A stretch of 64,000 nt of DNA from positions 82,612 to 146,611 of the forward strand of contig JBCCRO010000013.1 in assembly GCA_039201605.1 (NCBI GenBank), read 5' to 3'. Under the pieces are notes generated by a model. It worked only from the letters and a program-made list of their open reading frames with translations. It was not told the DNA's origin and searched no databases. This DNA is from CADEDH01 sp039201605. GTDB lineage: Bacteria > Actinomycetota > Acidimicrobiia > Acidimicrobiales > SZUA-35. How positions within the stretch are numbered: position 1 is the first letter of the stretch; every line of letters starts with the position of its first letter. Made by a program: the position numbers and the translations under genes. Shown in pieces: positions 53,028 through 62,164 of this stretch.

Positions 53028-53228
53028 TCACTGACCGCCCTTCTGGATGTAGCTCTTCACGAAATCCTCGGCGTTGGTCTCCAACACCTCGTCGATCTCG
53101 TCGAGGAGGTCGTCGAGTTCGGCCTTCAGCGCTTCGCCCTGCTCGGACGACGCCGGCGCCTCCTCGGCGACCTCTTCCTGCTCCTGACGGCGAGGAGCGT
53201 CTTTGCGTACCTGTTCACGATCAGCCAT
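53028..53228 (-). CDS. pup: Prokaryotic ubiquitin-like protein Pup
   Basis: A 66-residue protein modifier. It is disordered and charged, with the conserved C-terminal part LDDLLDEIDEVLETNAEDFV and the ending YIQKGGQ. The last Gln must be deamidated to Glu by Dop before PafA can attach it to substrate lysines. ATG 53228 has AGAGGAGA seven bases upstream. It follows dop by 49 bp. In mycobacteria prcB comes next; here the rhodopsin block and a GNAT frame intervene. Confidence 0.97.
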   Translation of the reverse strand: MADREQVRKDAPRRQEQEEVAEEAPASSEQGEALKAELDDLLDEIDEVLETNAEDFVKSYIQKGGQ

Positions 53229-53277
53229 GTGTGTTCTCCTCTAGCGGCCGTGTCCACCGCCCGGCTTCGTCGCCGGA

Positions 53278-54786
53278 TCAGGCACCGAGCTTCTCCAAGA
53301 GTTCGGAGACGGTTTCGGACTCCTCCAACAGCGAACCGACATACTCGACCGTACCCCGTCCGGGCTCCAGCATGGGAACTCTTCGCAGGGGATCATCACC
53401 CACGTCGAACACGATCGAGTCCCAATTGGCCGCCACCACCTGGTCGGCGAACTTCTGGAGGCACTTGCCCCGGAAGTAGGCCCGGGTGTCCTGCGGCGGC
53501 TCCTCGATGGCGATCTCGGCGTCCTCGTCGTCGACCAGGGTCTCCAGGCCGGCCTTGGCCGCCAGCGACTTGGCCGGGCGGAGGTCGTGGTACTGCAGAT
53601 CGAGGGCGCCGAGCCGGGAGTCATCCCAGCCGCAGTCGTGGCGGGCCATGAAGCCCTCCAGGATCCGCTTCTTGGCGATCCAGTCGACCTGGCCGGCCAG
53701 CGACATCGGGTCGCTCTCCAACCCGGACAGGATCTCCTCCCACCGCTCGAGCACGAGCTTGCCGCAGCTCTCACCGACGGCGTCGAGCCCGTGGCTGTCG
53801 GCCCAGGCCTTGGCCTGCTCCAGCAGGTTCCACTGCACCTCGAGGGCGGTCATCGTGGTGCCGTCGGCCATGCGGAGGGGCTCGGAAAGGCTGAGGTCGT
53901 GGCTGACCTGGTGCATCGCCGGCACCGGATCGTCGAGGGGGAGCATGGTGAGGGCGCCGTCCTCCAGCATGGCGAAGAGGATGGCGCTGGTACCGACCTT
54001 GAGGAAGGTGGCCACCTGCGACATGTTGGCGTCGCCCACGATCACGTGGAGTCGCCGGTACTTCTGCGAGTCGGCGTGGGGCTCGTCCCGGGTGTTGACG
54101 ATCGGCCGCTTGAGGGTGGTCTCAAGGCCGACCTCCTCCTCGAAGTGCTCGGCCCGCTGGGTGATCTGATACGGGATCTCCGAGCGGGTGCGACCGGGGA
54201 GCTCGGTGCCGACCTTGCCCGACCCGGTGAAGATCTGGCGGGTGACGAAGTGCGTCGTGGCCGCCGTGATGATCTGGCCGAAGGGCAGGTTGCGGTCGAG
54301 GAGATAGTTCTCGTGGCAGCCGTAGGCGTTGCCCTTGCGGTCGGAGTTGTCCTTGTAGATGACGATCTCCTGGCCCGGAGGCAGGGCCTCGTCTGCCGCT
54401 CGCATCGACTCGACCAGGATCAGCTCGGCCGCCCGGTCGTAGAGCACGACCGACAGGGCGTCACGGCACTCGGGGGTCGACAGCTCGGGGTGGGCGTGGT
54501 CGACGTAGTACCGCGCGCCGTTGGTCAGAACGGCGTTGACCAGGTGGGTCTCCACCTCCGGGGGCAGTGCGAACTCGGGCGGCATGATGTCGCGGGCGTC
54601 GGCCCCCGGCATCTCGTCGATGAAGTCCCAGGCGATCGGGGTGGCTCGATCGTCGACGCTCCCGACTTCGGTGCCCACATAGGCGTTGATGAGCAGCGAC
54701 GAGGCCGACACCGGGTTCCAGTCCAGGGTGCCCCGGACCATGATCCCGAACTCGGTCTCGATGCCAACGATCTTTGGAATGGCCAC
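53278..54786 (-). CDS. dop: Pup deamidase/depupylase Dop
   Basis: A 502-residue enzyme related to PafA, but with the Dop-specific loop after the first strand (VGIETEFGIMVRGTLDWNPV). It converts the C-terminal Gln of Pup to Glu and also removes Pup from proteins. Conserved pieces: ARYYVDHAHPELSTPECRD, YKDNSDRKGNAYGCHENYLL, RPIVNTRDEPHADSQKYRRL and LDLQYHDLRPAKSL. The start is GTG 54786, 59 bp after arc. Length is typical. Confidence 0.97.
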   Translation of the reverse strand: MAIPKIVGIETEFGIMVRGTLDWNPVSASSLLINAYVGTEVGSVDDRATPIAWDFIDEMPGADARDIMPPEFALPPEVETHLVNAVLTNGARYYVDHAHPELSTPECRDALSVVLYDRAAELILVESMRAADEALPPGQEIVIYKDNSDRKGNAYGCHENYLLDRNLPFGQIITAATTHFVTRQIFTGSGKVGTELPGRTRSEIPYQITQRAEHFEEEVGLETTLKRPIVNTRDEPHADSQKYRRLHVIVGDANMSQVATFLKVGTSAILFAMLEDGALTMLPLDDPVPAMHQVSHDLSLSEPLRMADGTTMTALEVQWNLLEQAKAWADSHGLDAVGESCGKLVLERWEEILSGLESDPMSLAGQVDWIAKKRILEGFMARHDCGWDDSRLGALDLQYHDLRPAKSLAAKAGLETLVDDEDAEIAIEEPPQDTRAYFRGKCLQKFADQVVAANWDSIVFDVGDDPLRRVPMLEPGRGTVEYVGSLLEESETVSELLEKLGA

Positions 54787-54845
54787 GATTGTCCGTCCTG
54801 TATTCCGCTTCGGCGGCCGGACCAGGGGCCGCCGGGGGCGGTGAC

Positions 54846-56636
54846 TTAGAGGTACTGCCCGGTGGCGACCTGCTCGATGGCACGGCCGCCGGCCTTGTCG
54901 CCACCCTCGGGCCCGACCAGGGTCCGAACGTAGACGATCCGCTCACCCTTCTTACCCGAGATTTTGGCCCAATCATCGGGGTTCGTGGTGTTGGGCAGAT
55001 CCTCGTGTTCCTTGTACTCCTGGGTGACCGAGACCAGCAGGTCATCGGTGCAGATGCCCTTGGTGCCGTCGTCGAGGAACCGCTTGATGGCGAGCTTCTT
55101 GGCCCGCCGGACCACGTTCTCGATCATGGCGCCGGAGGAGAAGTCCCGGAAGTACAGGATCTCCTTGTCGCCGTTCTGATAGGTGACCTCGAGGAAGCGG
55201 GTGTCGTCGTCGGCCCGGTACATGTGCTTGGCCGCCGCTGCGATCATCTTGGCGATCGCCTCGTCGACCGAACCGGCGGCGTCGATCTCATCGGCGTGGA
55301 TCGGGAGTGCGTCGGTGAGGTAGTTGGCGAAGATCGACCGGGCCGAGTCCTCGTCGGGCCGCTCGATCTTGATCTTCACGTCGAGTCGACCAGGGCGGAG
55401 GATGGCGGGATCGATCAGGTCCTCACGGTTGGAGGCGCCGATCACGATCACGTTCTTCAGCGTCTCGACGCCGTCGATCTCGGCCAGCAGCTGCGGGACG
55501 ATCGTCGACTCGATGTCGGAGCTGATGCCGCTGCCCCGGGTACGGAACAGCGACTCCATCTCGTCGAAGAAGATGATGACGGGATTGCCGTCCTCGGACT
55601 TCTCCCGGGCCCGCTGGAAGATCAGCCGGATCTGGCGCTCGGTCTCACCGACGTACTTGTTGAGCAGCTCGGGGCCCTTGATGTTCAGGAAGTAGCTCTT
55701 GGACTGGCTGTCCTCGCCGTTCTGCTCGGAGACCTTCTTGGCCAGCGAGTTGGCCACCGCCTTGGCGATGAGGGTCTTGCCGCAACCGGGAGGGCCGTAG
55801 AGCAGGATGCCCTTGGGCGCCGGGAGCTCGTGCTCGGCGAACAGGTCGGCGTGGAGGAAGGGGAGCTCGACGGCGTCGACGATGGTCTCGATCTGGTCGG
55901 CCAGGCCGCCGATGTCGGCGTAGCTGACATCGGGCACCTCTTCGAGGACGAGATCCTCGACCTCGGCCTTCGGCAGCTTCTCCACCAGGATCGACGAACG
56001 GCTGTCGAGCAGCATCGAGTCGCCGGCCCGGATACCGGTGCCGATCAGGTGCTCGGCCAGCTCCACCACCCGCTCCTCGTCGGCGCGGCCAGTGATGAAG
56101 GCCCGGGTGCCGTCGTCGAGCATCTCCTTGATGCCGACGACTTCGCCGGAGCGCTCGGGCTCGCGGACCTTGACGATGTTGAGCGATTCGTTGAGGACGA
56201 CCTCGGCGCCGCGCACCAGTTCGTCGACGTCGATGGCGGGGTGGATCTCCACCCGCATCTTGCGCCCGCTGGAGAACACGTCGGCCGAGCCGTCGGAATT
56301 GATCCCGATCAGCGTGCCGTAGGCGCTCGGCGGCTGCGTCAGCTTGTCCACTTCCTCACGGAGAGCGGCGATGTGCTCGCGAGCCTCACGGAGGGTGTAG
56401 GTCAGTTTCTCGTTCTGGCTCACGGCCTGCGCGAGCTGACCCTTGGTGTCGAGGAGGCGCTCCTCAAGGGTCCGCACCCGCTTCGGCGCGTCCTGGAGGC
56501 GACGGCGGAGGGTGATGACCTCCTCTTCCATCGACTTGAGTTGCTCTTGGAGTTCGGCCATACCGCTCTCGTAGGCGGTCAACCGGCGTTCGTACTCGGG
56601 AGTGTTGACGGCTCTACCTCCTGGTGAGCGGGACAC
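54846..56636 (-). CDS. arc: Proteasome-associated AAA ATPase ARC/Mpa
   Basis: A protein of about 596 residues. An N-terminal coiled coil (ERRLTAYESGMAELQEQLKS onward, binds Pup) is followed by an OB-type interdomain (GTLIGINSDGSADVFSSGRK) and an AAA domain with Walker A GPPGCGKTLIAKAVA and Walker B VIIFFDEMESLF. The C-terminus QYL docks on the proteasome alpha ring. GTG 56636 is the first usable start; a strong AGGAGG stands at the right distance before a GTC codon at 56609, which is not a normal start. First gene of the locus, 59 bp before dop. Confidence 0.94.
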   Translation of the reverse strand: MSRSPGGRAVNTPEYERRLTAYESGMAELQEQLKSMEEEVITLRRRLQDAPKRVRTLEERLLDTKGQLAQAVSQNEKLTYTLREAREHIAALREEVDKLTQPPSAYGTLIGINSDGSADVFSSGRKMRVEIHPAIDVDELVRGAEVVLNESLNIVKVREPERSGEVVGIKEMLDDGTRAFITGRADEERVVELAEHLIGTGIRAGDSMLLDSRSSILVEKLPKAEVEDLVLEEVPDVSYADIGGLADQIETIVDAVELPFLHADLFAEHELPAPKGILLYGPPGCGKTLIAKAVANSLAKKVSEQNGEDSQSKSYFLNIKGPELLNKYVGETERQIRLIFQRAREKSEDGNPVIIFFDEMESLFRTRGSGISSDIESTIVPQLLAEIDGVETLKNVIVIGASNREDLIDPAILRPGRLDVKIKIERPDEDSARSIFANYLTDALPIHADEIDAAGSVDEAIAKMIAAAAKHMYRADDDTRFLEVTYQNGDKEILYFRDFSSGAMIENVVRRAKKLAIKRFLDDGTKGICTDDLLVSVTQEYKEHEDLPNTTNPDDWAKISGKKGERIVYVRTLVGPEGGDKAGGRAIEQVATGQYL

Positions 56637-56814
56637 GTCGCTGGTCGGTGCTGGCACCGCAAGGCGATGCCGGGACCCTAACACCCACCGTCGGCCCGGT
56701 GCCGGACGGTTCAAGTGTCCTGAAAGGTGTATCCAGTCGTGTCATGGGGCGGCGGGTCTCCCGGGTTGTGAGCGGTGGACGACCTGTGAATCCACAAGCT
56801 TCATGCTTTCTACA

Positions 56815-58974
56815 CTAGGTGCTTAAACCTAGCGTCAAGAGGAGGTAGGCCAGAACTCGCGCTTCTTCTCGCCACGCGTCGTAGCGGCCCGAGGGCCCAC
56901 CGTGGCCGGCGCCGAGGTCGCTCCACAGCAGGATCGGGGCCGAACCGGTCGTCGTCTCCCGCAACACCTGCACCCATTTCGTCGGCTCCCAGAACCCGAC
57001 CCGGGTGTCGTTGAGGCCGCCGGTGGCCAGCACCGACGGGTAGTCGACGGCCCGGACGTTCTCGTAGGGCGCGTACGCCGCCATCGCCTCGTAGATCGCC
57101 TCGTCGGCGGCCGGGTTGCCCCACTCCTCCCACTCGGTGACGGTGAGGGGCAGCGAGGCGTCGAGCATGGTGTTGAGGGCGTCGACGAAGGGGACCTGGG
57201 CCACGACGGCGGCGAACAGCTCCGGCGCCTGGTTGAGGGCGGCGCCCACGAGAAGGCCGCCGGCCGAACCGCCCCTGATCGCCAGCCGGTCGGGGCTGGT
57301 GCGGCCCTGGTCGATCAGGTGCCGGGCGCAGAGGACGAAATCGTCGAAGGAATTGTGCTTCCGTTCGAACTTGCCGTCGAGGTACCAGGCCCGGCCCATC
57401 TCGCCGCCGCCGCGGACGTGGGCGATGGCGAAGGCGAAGCCCCGATCGAGGAGCGACAGCCGTATGGGCGAGAACATCGGGTCCATCGAGGCCTCGTAGG
57501 CCCCGTAGCCGTACAGCAGGAGCGGGCCGGGACCGGCCGGCCGGTCGACCCGCTCGACCAGGCTGATCGGGATCCTGGCGCCGTCGGGGGCGGTGGCCCA
57601 CGTCCGCTCGGTCCGGTACCGGGCCGGGTCGAAGTCGCCGAGGACCTCGGTCTGCTTGAGCAGCGTCCGCTCCCCCGTCACCAGATCGACGGTGAACAGC
57701 GAGGCCGGGGTCACCATCGAGCTGTAGCCGTAGCGCAGCGAGGTGGAGGCGAAGTCGGGGTTGGCGCCGGGCCACACGGTCGAGACGGCCTCCGGCTGCT
57801 CGATCTGGCTGACGTGGCCGTCCGACCAACGACGGGAACGGATGCGGGTCATACCGTCGGCCCGCTCGAAGAGGATGAGGTGAGCCTCGGTGACGTCGAT
57901 GTCGCTGATCATGGGCGCTCCCGGCGCCGTGCCCCCGGGCCCGGCGCCGCCGTCCCCACCGAGATCGAGCGGCTCCCAGTTGGCCGGGCCGGGATCGTCG
58001 TCGGGAGCGGTCATGACCCGGAAGTTCTGGGCGCCGTCGACGTTGGTCAGGATGACGAACCGGTCGTGGCGGTGGGCCACCGAGTACTCGACGCCCTGGC
58101 GGCGCTCGGCGATGAGGCGGGGCTCGGTCTCGGGGGCAGCGGCGGGCACCACCCGCACCTCGTCGGTCACCTTGGAGGAGCTGACGATCTGGACGAAGGA
58201 ATCGTCCTTCTCCAAGCCGACCCCGACGAAGAAACGCTCGTCGTCCTCGGTGTAGACCAGCACGTCATCGCCCTGGTCGGTGCCCAGCCGGTGGCGCCAG
58301 ACCTGGAAGGGTCGGTTGGTGTCGTCGGGGCGGACGTAGAAGAACGCCGAGCCGTCGAGCGACCAGGCGGAGTTGGGCGAGACGTCGACCAGGCGATCGG
58401 CCCGGTCCTCGCCGGTGGAGAGGTCGCGCACGGTCACGGTGAAGCGCTCGTTGCCCGTCGCGTCCCACCCCCAGCACAGCAGGCTGTGGTCGGGCGAGAC
58501 GTCGAAGTTACCGACGTCGAAGAACTCGTGCCCCTCGGCCTCGGCGTTCTCGTCGAGCAGCACCTGCTCCCCCGGGGGGACGTCACCGCCGTCGGGACCG
58601 TTGCCGGCGGCGATGTCGGCCTCGGCGGCCGGGCAGCGACAGTGGCGGGGGTAGGCCTGGCCCTCCGAGGTGCGCGAGTAGTACGCCCAGCCGTCCTTGA
58701 TCACGGGCACGCTGAGATCGGTCTCCTTGATGCGCCCCTTGATCTCGGCGAACAGCTCCTCCCGCAGCTCGTCGACCCCGGCCAGGACGGCGTCGGTGTA
58801 GGCGTTCTCCGCTTCGAGGTGGGCGACGACCGCCGGATCCTCCCGGTCGCGGAGCCATCCCAGCTCGTCGACGACCTGCCGGCCGAACAGGTCGCGGGTG
58901 ACGGGTCGACGTTCGGCCACGGGGGGCGTGATCTCGGTTGTTGCTTCGGGCGAGGTGGAGGGCGACGGTTGCAC
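56815..58974 (-). CDS. S9 family oligopeptidase (oligopeptidase B-like)
   Basis: A 719-residue serine peptidase: an N-terminal beta-propeller (about 75-440) and a C-terminal alpha/beta hydrolase domain. The catalytic Ser is in AIRGGSAGGLLVGAAL, Asp in GGLNDTRVGFWEPTKW and His in DLGAGHGGPSGRYDAW. No signal peptide is seen, so it is probably cytosolic and cleaves short peptides, plausibly those released by the proteasome (inference from position). The chosen start is GTG 58974, where family sequence begins; the same frame is open far upstream without meaning. Confidence 0.93.
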   Translation of the reverse strand: MQPSPSTSPEATTEITPPVAERRPVTRDLFGRQVVDELGWLRDREDPAVVAHLEAENAYTDAVLAGVDELREELFAEIKGRIKETDLSVPVIKDGWAYYSRTSEGQAYPRHCRCPAAEADIAAGNGPDGGDVPPGEQVLLDENAEAEGHEFFDVGNFDVSPDHSLLCWGWDATGNERFTVTVRDLSTGEDRADRLVDVSPNSAWSLDGSAFFYVRPDDTNRPFQVWRHRLGTDQGDDVLVYTEDDERFFVGVGLEKDDSFVQIVSSSKVTDEVRVVPAAAPETEPRLIAERRQGVEYSVAHRHDRFVILTNVDGAQNFRVMTAPDDDPGPANWEPLDLGGDGGAGPGGTAPGAPMISDIDVTEAHLILFERADGMTRIRSRRWSDGHVSQIEQPEAVSTVWPGANPDFASTSLRYGYSSMVTPASLFTVDLVTGERTLLKQTEVLGDFDPARYRTERTWATAPDGARIPISLVERVDRPAGPGPLLLYGYGAYEASMDPMFSPIRLSLLDRGFAFAIAHVRGGGEMGRAWYLDGKFERKHNSFDDFVLCARHLIDQGRTSPDRLAIRGGSAGGLLVGAALNQAPELFAAVVAQVPFVDALNTMLDASLPLTVTEWEEWGNPAADEAIYEAMAAYAPYENVRAVDYPSVLATGGLNDTRVGFWEPTKWVQVLRETTTGSAPILLWSDLGAGHGGPSGRYDAWREEARVLAYLLLTLGLST

Positions 58975-59019
58975 AGCGGCAATCCTACGGCTGTCGGTGG
59001 GCACGGCTACGTTACGGCC

Positions 59020-59712
59020 ATGGCCGAATCCCCCACCGCCTTTCCCCAGCGCATCTACCAACCCGAGGATGGCGCCTGCCAGGTGTTGCTGATCCGCCAC
59101 GGCCAGTCCGCCCCCTACGTCCCCGGCGTGCCCTTCGAGTTGATCGACGGCCACGGCGACCCCCACCTCACCGACCTCGGGCACCAGCAGGCGCAATGGG
59201 TGGCCAAGCGGTTGGCGCACGAGCCGATCGCCGCGGTCTACACCTCCACCCTCACCCGCACCAAGCAGACGGCGGCGCCGCTGTGCGAGCGGCGAGGCCT
59301 GACGCCGGCCGTCGAGGCCGATCTGCGGGAGGCCTTCCTCGGGGAGTTCGAGGGCGGCCTCTTCCGCCAGCGGGCCGAGGAGGGGCACCCGGCGGTGCTG
59401 GCCATGCGGGCCGAGAGCGAGTGGGGCGAGATTCCCGGCGCCGAGACCAACGCCCAGTTGACCGCCCGCACGATCGACGCCGTCACCCGGATCGCCAAGG
59501 CCCACCCCGGCGAGATGGTGGCCGCCTTCTGTCACGGTGGCGTCATCGGTGCGGTGCTCGGCGCCCTGTCGGGCACCAGCCCCTTCACCTTCATGGGTGC
59601 CCGCCACACCTCGATCAATCACGTGGTCCTCAACCCGTCGGGCTGGGTCATCCGCTCGTTCAACGACAGCAGCCACATCGGCACGGTGGCCGTCGACCGT
59701 CAGATCGACTGA
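59020..59712 (+). CDS. Histidine phosphatase (phosphoglycerate mutase-like) protein
   Basis: A 230-residue histidine phosphatase superfamily protein. The phosphohistidine is in VLLIRHGQSAP (near residue 27), the second His in AAFCHGGVIGAVLG, and Arg/Glu in TSTLTRTKQTA and EADLREAFLGEFEGG. The size suggests a small-molecule or sugar phosphatase rather than a glycolytic mutase. It is divergent from the oligopeptidase gene, with about 45 bp between start codons. Substrate unknown. Confidence 0.9.
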   Translation: MAESPTAFPQRIYQPEDGACQVLLIRHGQSAPYVPGVPFELIDGHGDPHLTDLGHQQAQWVAKRLAHEPIAAVYTSTLTRTKQTAAPLCERRGLTPAVEADLREAFLGEFEGGLFRQRAEEGHPAVLAMRAESEWGEIPGAETNAQLTARTIDAVTRIAKAHPGEMVAAFCHGGVIGAVLGALSGTSPFTFMGARHTSINHVVLNPSGWVIRSFNDSSHIGTVAVDRQID

Positions 59713-59936
59713 CGCCGTCCCCACCCGGCCAGCAGGGAAAACGCAGGAAGGTGAACCGGCCGGTACAGGGTGACGAAAAGGGCCTGTTTGCCCCGGTTAT
59801 GGGCCGATTCCCTCAACTTCGGGCCGGTGGCCCCGCTCCGTCCACCACGTAGGGTACTGTCGTAGACACGCCTGGTGGTCGTCGAGCCAGACCGCCGGAT
59901 CGACTTTCACAGCCATCTGAGAACACACAGGGGTGC

Positions 59937-61442
59937 TTGCCGACCGTGCTGTGGCGAGAGCGATATCGAATAGCCGCCTGTGGTCTCCTGCTGGGGATGG
60001 CCCTCCTGGCCGTGCTCGATGTCGCCGCCCGCTCCTCCAGCGACCCGCCGGGCGCGAGCGTTCTCTACCTCGCCCTGGCTCTGGCCCTCGGCGCCGTGTA
60101 CGCCGGGGTGACCGACTGGACCACCCTCGGGCCGATGTGGCGGCTGCTGCCCGCCGTCGGCTCCATCCTGGTGATCCTGGCCGCCATCTACTGGTCGCAG
60201 ACGGCGGAGACGGCCCACGCCGAGATCGGGCTGGCGGCGGCGGCGGTGATCATCCTGTCCTACGTCGGCTTCGTCCTTCCCCCCGGTTCGGCGCTGCTGT
60301 TCGCACCGGTCGTGGTGCTCTCCCTCCTCACCGCCTGGCGGGCAAACGACTTCCGCATCCACCTGGCCCTGCCCCTGGTCGGCGTGCCGGTGGCCGCCGT
60401 GCTGGGCGAGCTGATCTCGGCCCTCACCGACCGCTCGCTGCGAACGGCCGAGCGCTTCCGCAGCCGCAAGGAGCGGCTCACCCGGTTGGAGGACGTGCTC
60501 CGCCGCTTCAGCCGACCGGGCTCGCTGGAGGAGGCGGCCTACGAGGTGGCGGTGGCCGCCATCGAGATCTTCGAGGTCGACCGCTCCACCGTCGTCCTCC
60601 GCAATACCCAGGGCGGCCTGATCCCGGTCACCCTCGGCCCCTCCAGCAACGAGGAGCCCGACGCCGAGACGGCCAAGCTCGTGGCCGAGACCATCGGTGG
60701 CGACGAGCCCCGCCTGGTCCCCACCGGCCCCCGGAAGAACCCCGAGCAGCTCCTCGTGCTGCCCCTACCGGCGGCCGACGTCCCCGCCGGCGCCGTCGTC
60801 GTCCATCCGGTCACCTCGGACGACCCGGAGTTCAGCATCGACCTGGCCCGGCTCTTCGGCACCCAGGTCGGCATCGCCATCGAGCACCTCTTCGTGATCG
60901 ACGAGCTGGAGCGGGCCACGACCCGCGACGAGCTGACCGGGATCGGCAACCGCAAGCACGCCGATGCGCTGCTGTCGTCGCTGGAGGAGGGCGACGCCCT
61001 GATCCTGCTCGACCTCGACGGCTTCAAGGCGGTCAACGACACCCTGGGTCACGCCGCCGGCGATCAGGTGCTGCAGGAGCTGAGCGCCCACCTCCGGCAC
61101 TGCGTGCGCGACTCCGACACCTCGGCCCGCCTCGGCGGCGACGAGTTCCTGATCGTGGCCCGTCGGGCCTTCGCCGACCCGCTCGCCGTGGCCGACCGCA
61201 TCCTCATCGGCTGGTCGAGCAGCGGCCGCAGCACCACGCTCAGCGCCGGTGTGGCCCTGCACGAGCCCGAGATCGCCACCGACGAGACGTTCAACCGGGC
61301 GGACAAGGCGCTCTATCAGGCCAAAGCGGCGGGCAAGAACCGGGCCCACATGTGGTACTCGCCGACCACGCTTCCTGGAACCAACGGCTCCTCCCCGGCC
61401 GGCAATGGGAGCGGCACCGGCCGCCCCGACAGCGCAGGCTGA
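59937..61442 (+). CDS. Membrane diguanylate cyclase (GGDEF) with GAF-like domain
   Basis: A 501-residue c-di-GMP synthase. Residues 10-165 hold about six hydrophobic segments, followed by a basic helical linker (RFRSRKERLTRLEDVLRRFS), a GAF-like sensor (about 185-315) and the GGDEF domain (about 325-470). The active site is RLGGDEFLIVA and an I-site RDSD lies exactly five residues before it, so product inhibition is likely. Other family parts: TRDELTGIGNRKHA and LLDLDGFKAVNDTLGHAAGD. The start is TTG 59937 or GTG 59946. A bidirectional terminator follows. Confidence 0.92.
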   Translation: MPTVLWRERYRIAACGLLLGMALLAVLDVAARSSSDPPGASVLYLALALALGAVYAGVTDWTTLGPMWRLLPAVGSILVILAAIYWSQTAETAHAEIGLAAAAVIILSYVGFVLPPGSALLFAPVVVLSLLTAWRANDFRIHLALPLVGVPVAAVLGELISALTDRSLRTAERFRSRKERLTRLEDVLRRFSRPGSLEEAAYEVAVAAIEIFEVDRSTVVLRNTQGGLIPVTLGPSSNEEPDAETAKLVAETIGGDEPRLVPTGPRKNPEQLLVLPLPAADVPAGAVVVHPVTSDDPEFSIDLARLFGTQVGIAIEHLFVIDELERATTRDELTGIGNRKHADALLSSLEEGDALILLDLDGFKAVNDTLGHAAGDQVLQELSAHLRHCVRDSDTSARLGGDEFLIVARRAFADPLAVADRILIGWSSSGRSTTLSAGVALHEPEIATDETFNRADKALYQAKAAGKNRAHMWYSPTTLPGTNGSSPAGNGSGTGRPDSAG

Positions 61443-61472
61443 GCGGGCGGTGCGAGGCCCCGAAAACGACGA

Positions 61473-61497
61473 ATGCCCGCCCTGGTGGGGCGGGCAT
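61473..61497. terminator. Bidirectional terminator
   Basis: A perfect 10-bp stem (ATGCCCGCCC / GGGCGGGCAT) with loop TGGTG lies between the convergent cyclase (stop 61442) and MerR gene (stop 61539). Read on the minus strand it is followed by TCGTCGTTTTCG, a short T-rich tail. Confidence 0.75.
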
Positions 61498-61538
61498 CGC
61501 CCGGAACGGGAGTGCGCCGGGCTGCGACGCAACGCCCG

Positions 61539-62015
61539 CTACTGGGCGATGTCGATGGGGGCCGACGGCTCGGTGGCGGCGGTCTCGATGACGGTGCCCG
61601 GCAGCTCGACGATCTTGGCGTCGACCTCGTCCTTGATCCCGGCCAGAGGCAGCACATTGAGCACGCCCTGACCCTGCTGGACCAGGTCGATCAGCTCCTC
61701 ACCGCTGCGGGTGACGACCGAATGCGAGCTCTGAACCACCAGATTGGCCGACTCGACGTCCTCGCCGAGCTCGTCTTCGAGGTAGGAGAAGACGTCGCGC
61801 ACGGTCTCCAGGCGAAGGCCGGCGTCGAGCAGGGTTTTGATGACCTTCAGCTTGAGCAGGTCTTTGTAGGAATACCGGCGCCGCGAACCGGAGCCGGTCG
61901 CATCCGCCAGTGACGGGCGGACCAGGTCGGTTCGCGCCCAGTAGTCGAGCTGCCGGTACGTGATACCCACAATTTCCGCGCTCCGCTTTCCGGAGAAACT
62001 CATCTCGACCGACAC
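61539..62015 (-). CDS. MerR family transcription regulator (Rv1828-like)
   Basis: A 158-residue regulator. The DNA-binding winged helix is AEIVGITYRQLDYWARTDLV and RRRYSYKDLLKLKVIKTLLD; the C-terminal effector part continues with GLRLETVRDVFSYLEDELGE. The start is GTG 62015, with GAGGAGG eight bases upstream. In mycobacteria the similar gene Rv1828 sits with garA and the DUF151 nuclease gene; here the same three kinds are on the minus strand but an APH-type gene on the other strand is between them. A promoter for it is readable at 62136-62164. Confidence 0.88.
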   Translation of the reverse strand: MSVEMSFSGKRSAEIVGITYRQLDYWARTDLVRPSLADATGSGSRRRYSYKDLLKLKVIKTLLDAGLRLETVRDVFSYLEDELGEDVESANLVVQSSHSVVTRSGEELIDLVQQGQGVLNVLPLAGIKDEVDAKIVELPGTVIETAATEPSAPIDIAQ

Positions 62016-62100
62016 CTGCTTTTCCTCCTCGCTCGACAACGAAGGATCGACGACCGCGCGACAAAGCAGCGAACACGTCGACGATGCGGCGCGCCGCGGC

Positions 62101-62112
62101 TCGTAATTACGA
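62101..62112. promoter_or_regulatory. 12-bp perfect palindrome in the MerR leader
   Basis: TCGTAATTACGA is a perfect palindrome in otherwise GC-rich DNA. It lies about 20 bp downstream of the expected transcription start of the MerR gene, a position suitable for a repressor site. Function is inferred. Confidence 0.45.
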
Positions 62113-62135
62113 CCGCGAGATTTACCCGAACACGG

Positions 62136-62164
62136 ATCGTACCCACGCAAACACGTTGAGTCAA
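62136..62164 (-). promoter_or_regulatory. Sigma70-type promoter of the MerR gene
   Basis: On the minus strand TTGACT (62164-62159) and TACGAT (62141-62136) are 17 bp apart, close to the consensus for housekeeping sigma factors. Expected start of transcription is about 62129, giving a leader of about 115 nt before GTG 62015. The -35 element is inside the palindrome CGTTGAGTCAACG (62154-62166). Confidence 0.65.

Noticed and set aside
56785..56796. TGTGAATCCACA, resembling half of a CRP-type site
   Set aside because: The spacing of the half-sites is too short for a CRP site and a TGTG-N4-CACA match is frequent by chance.
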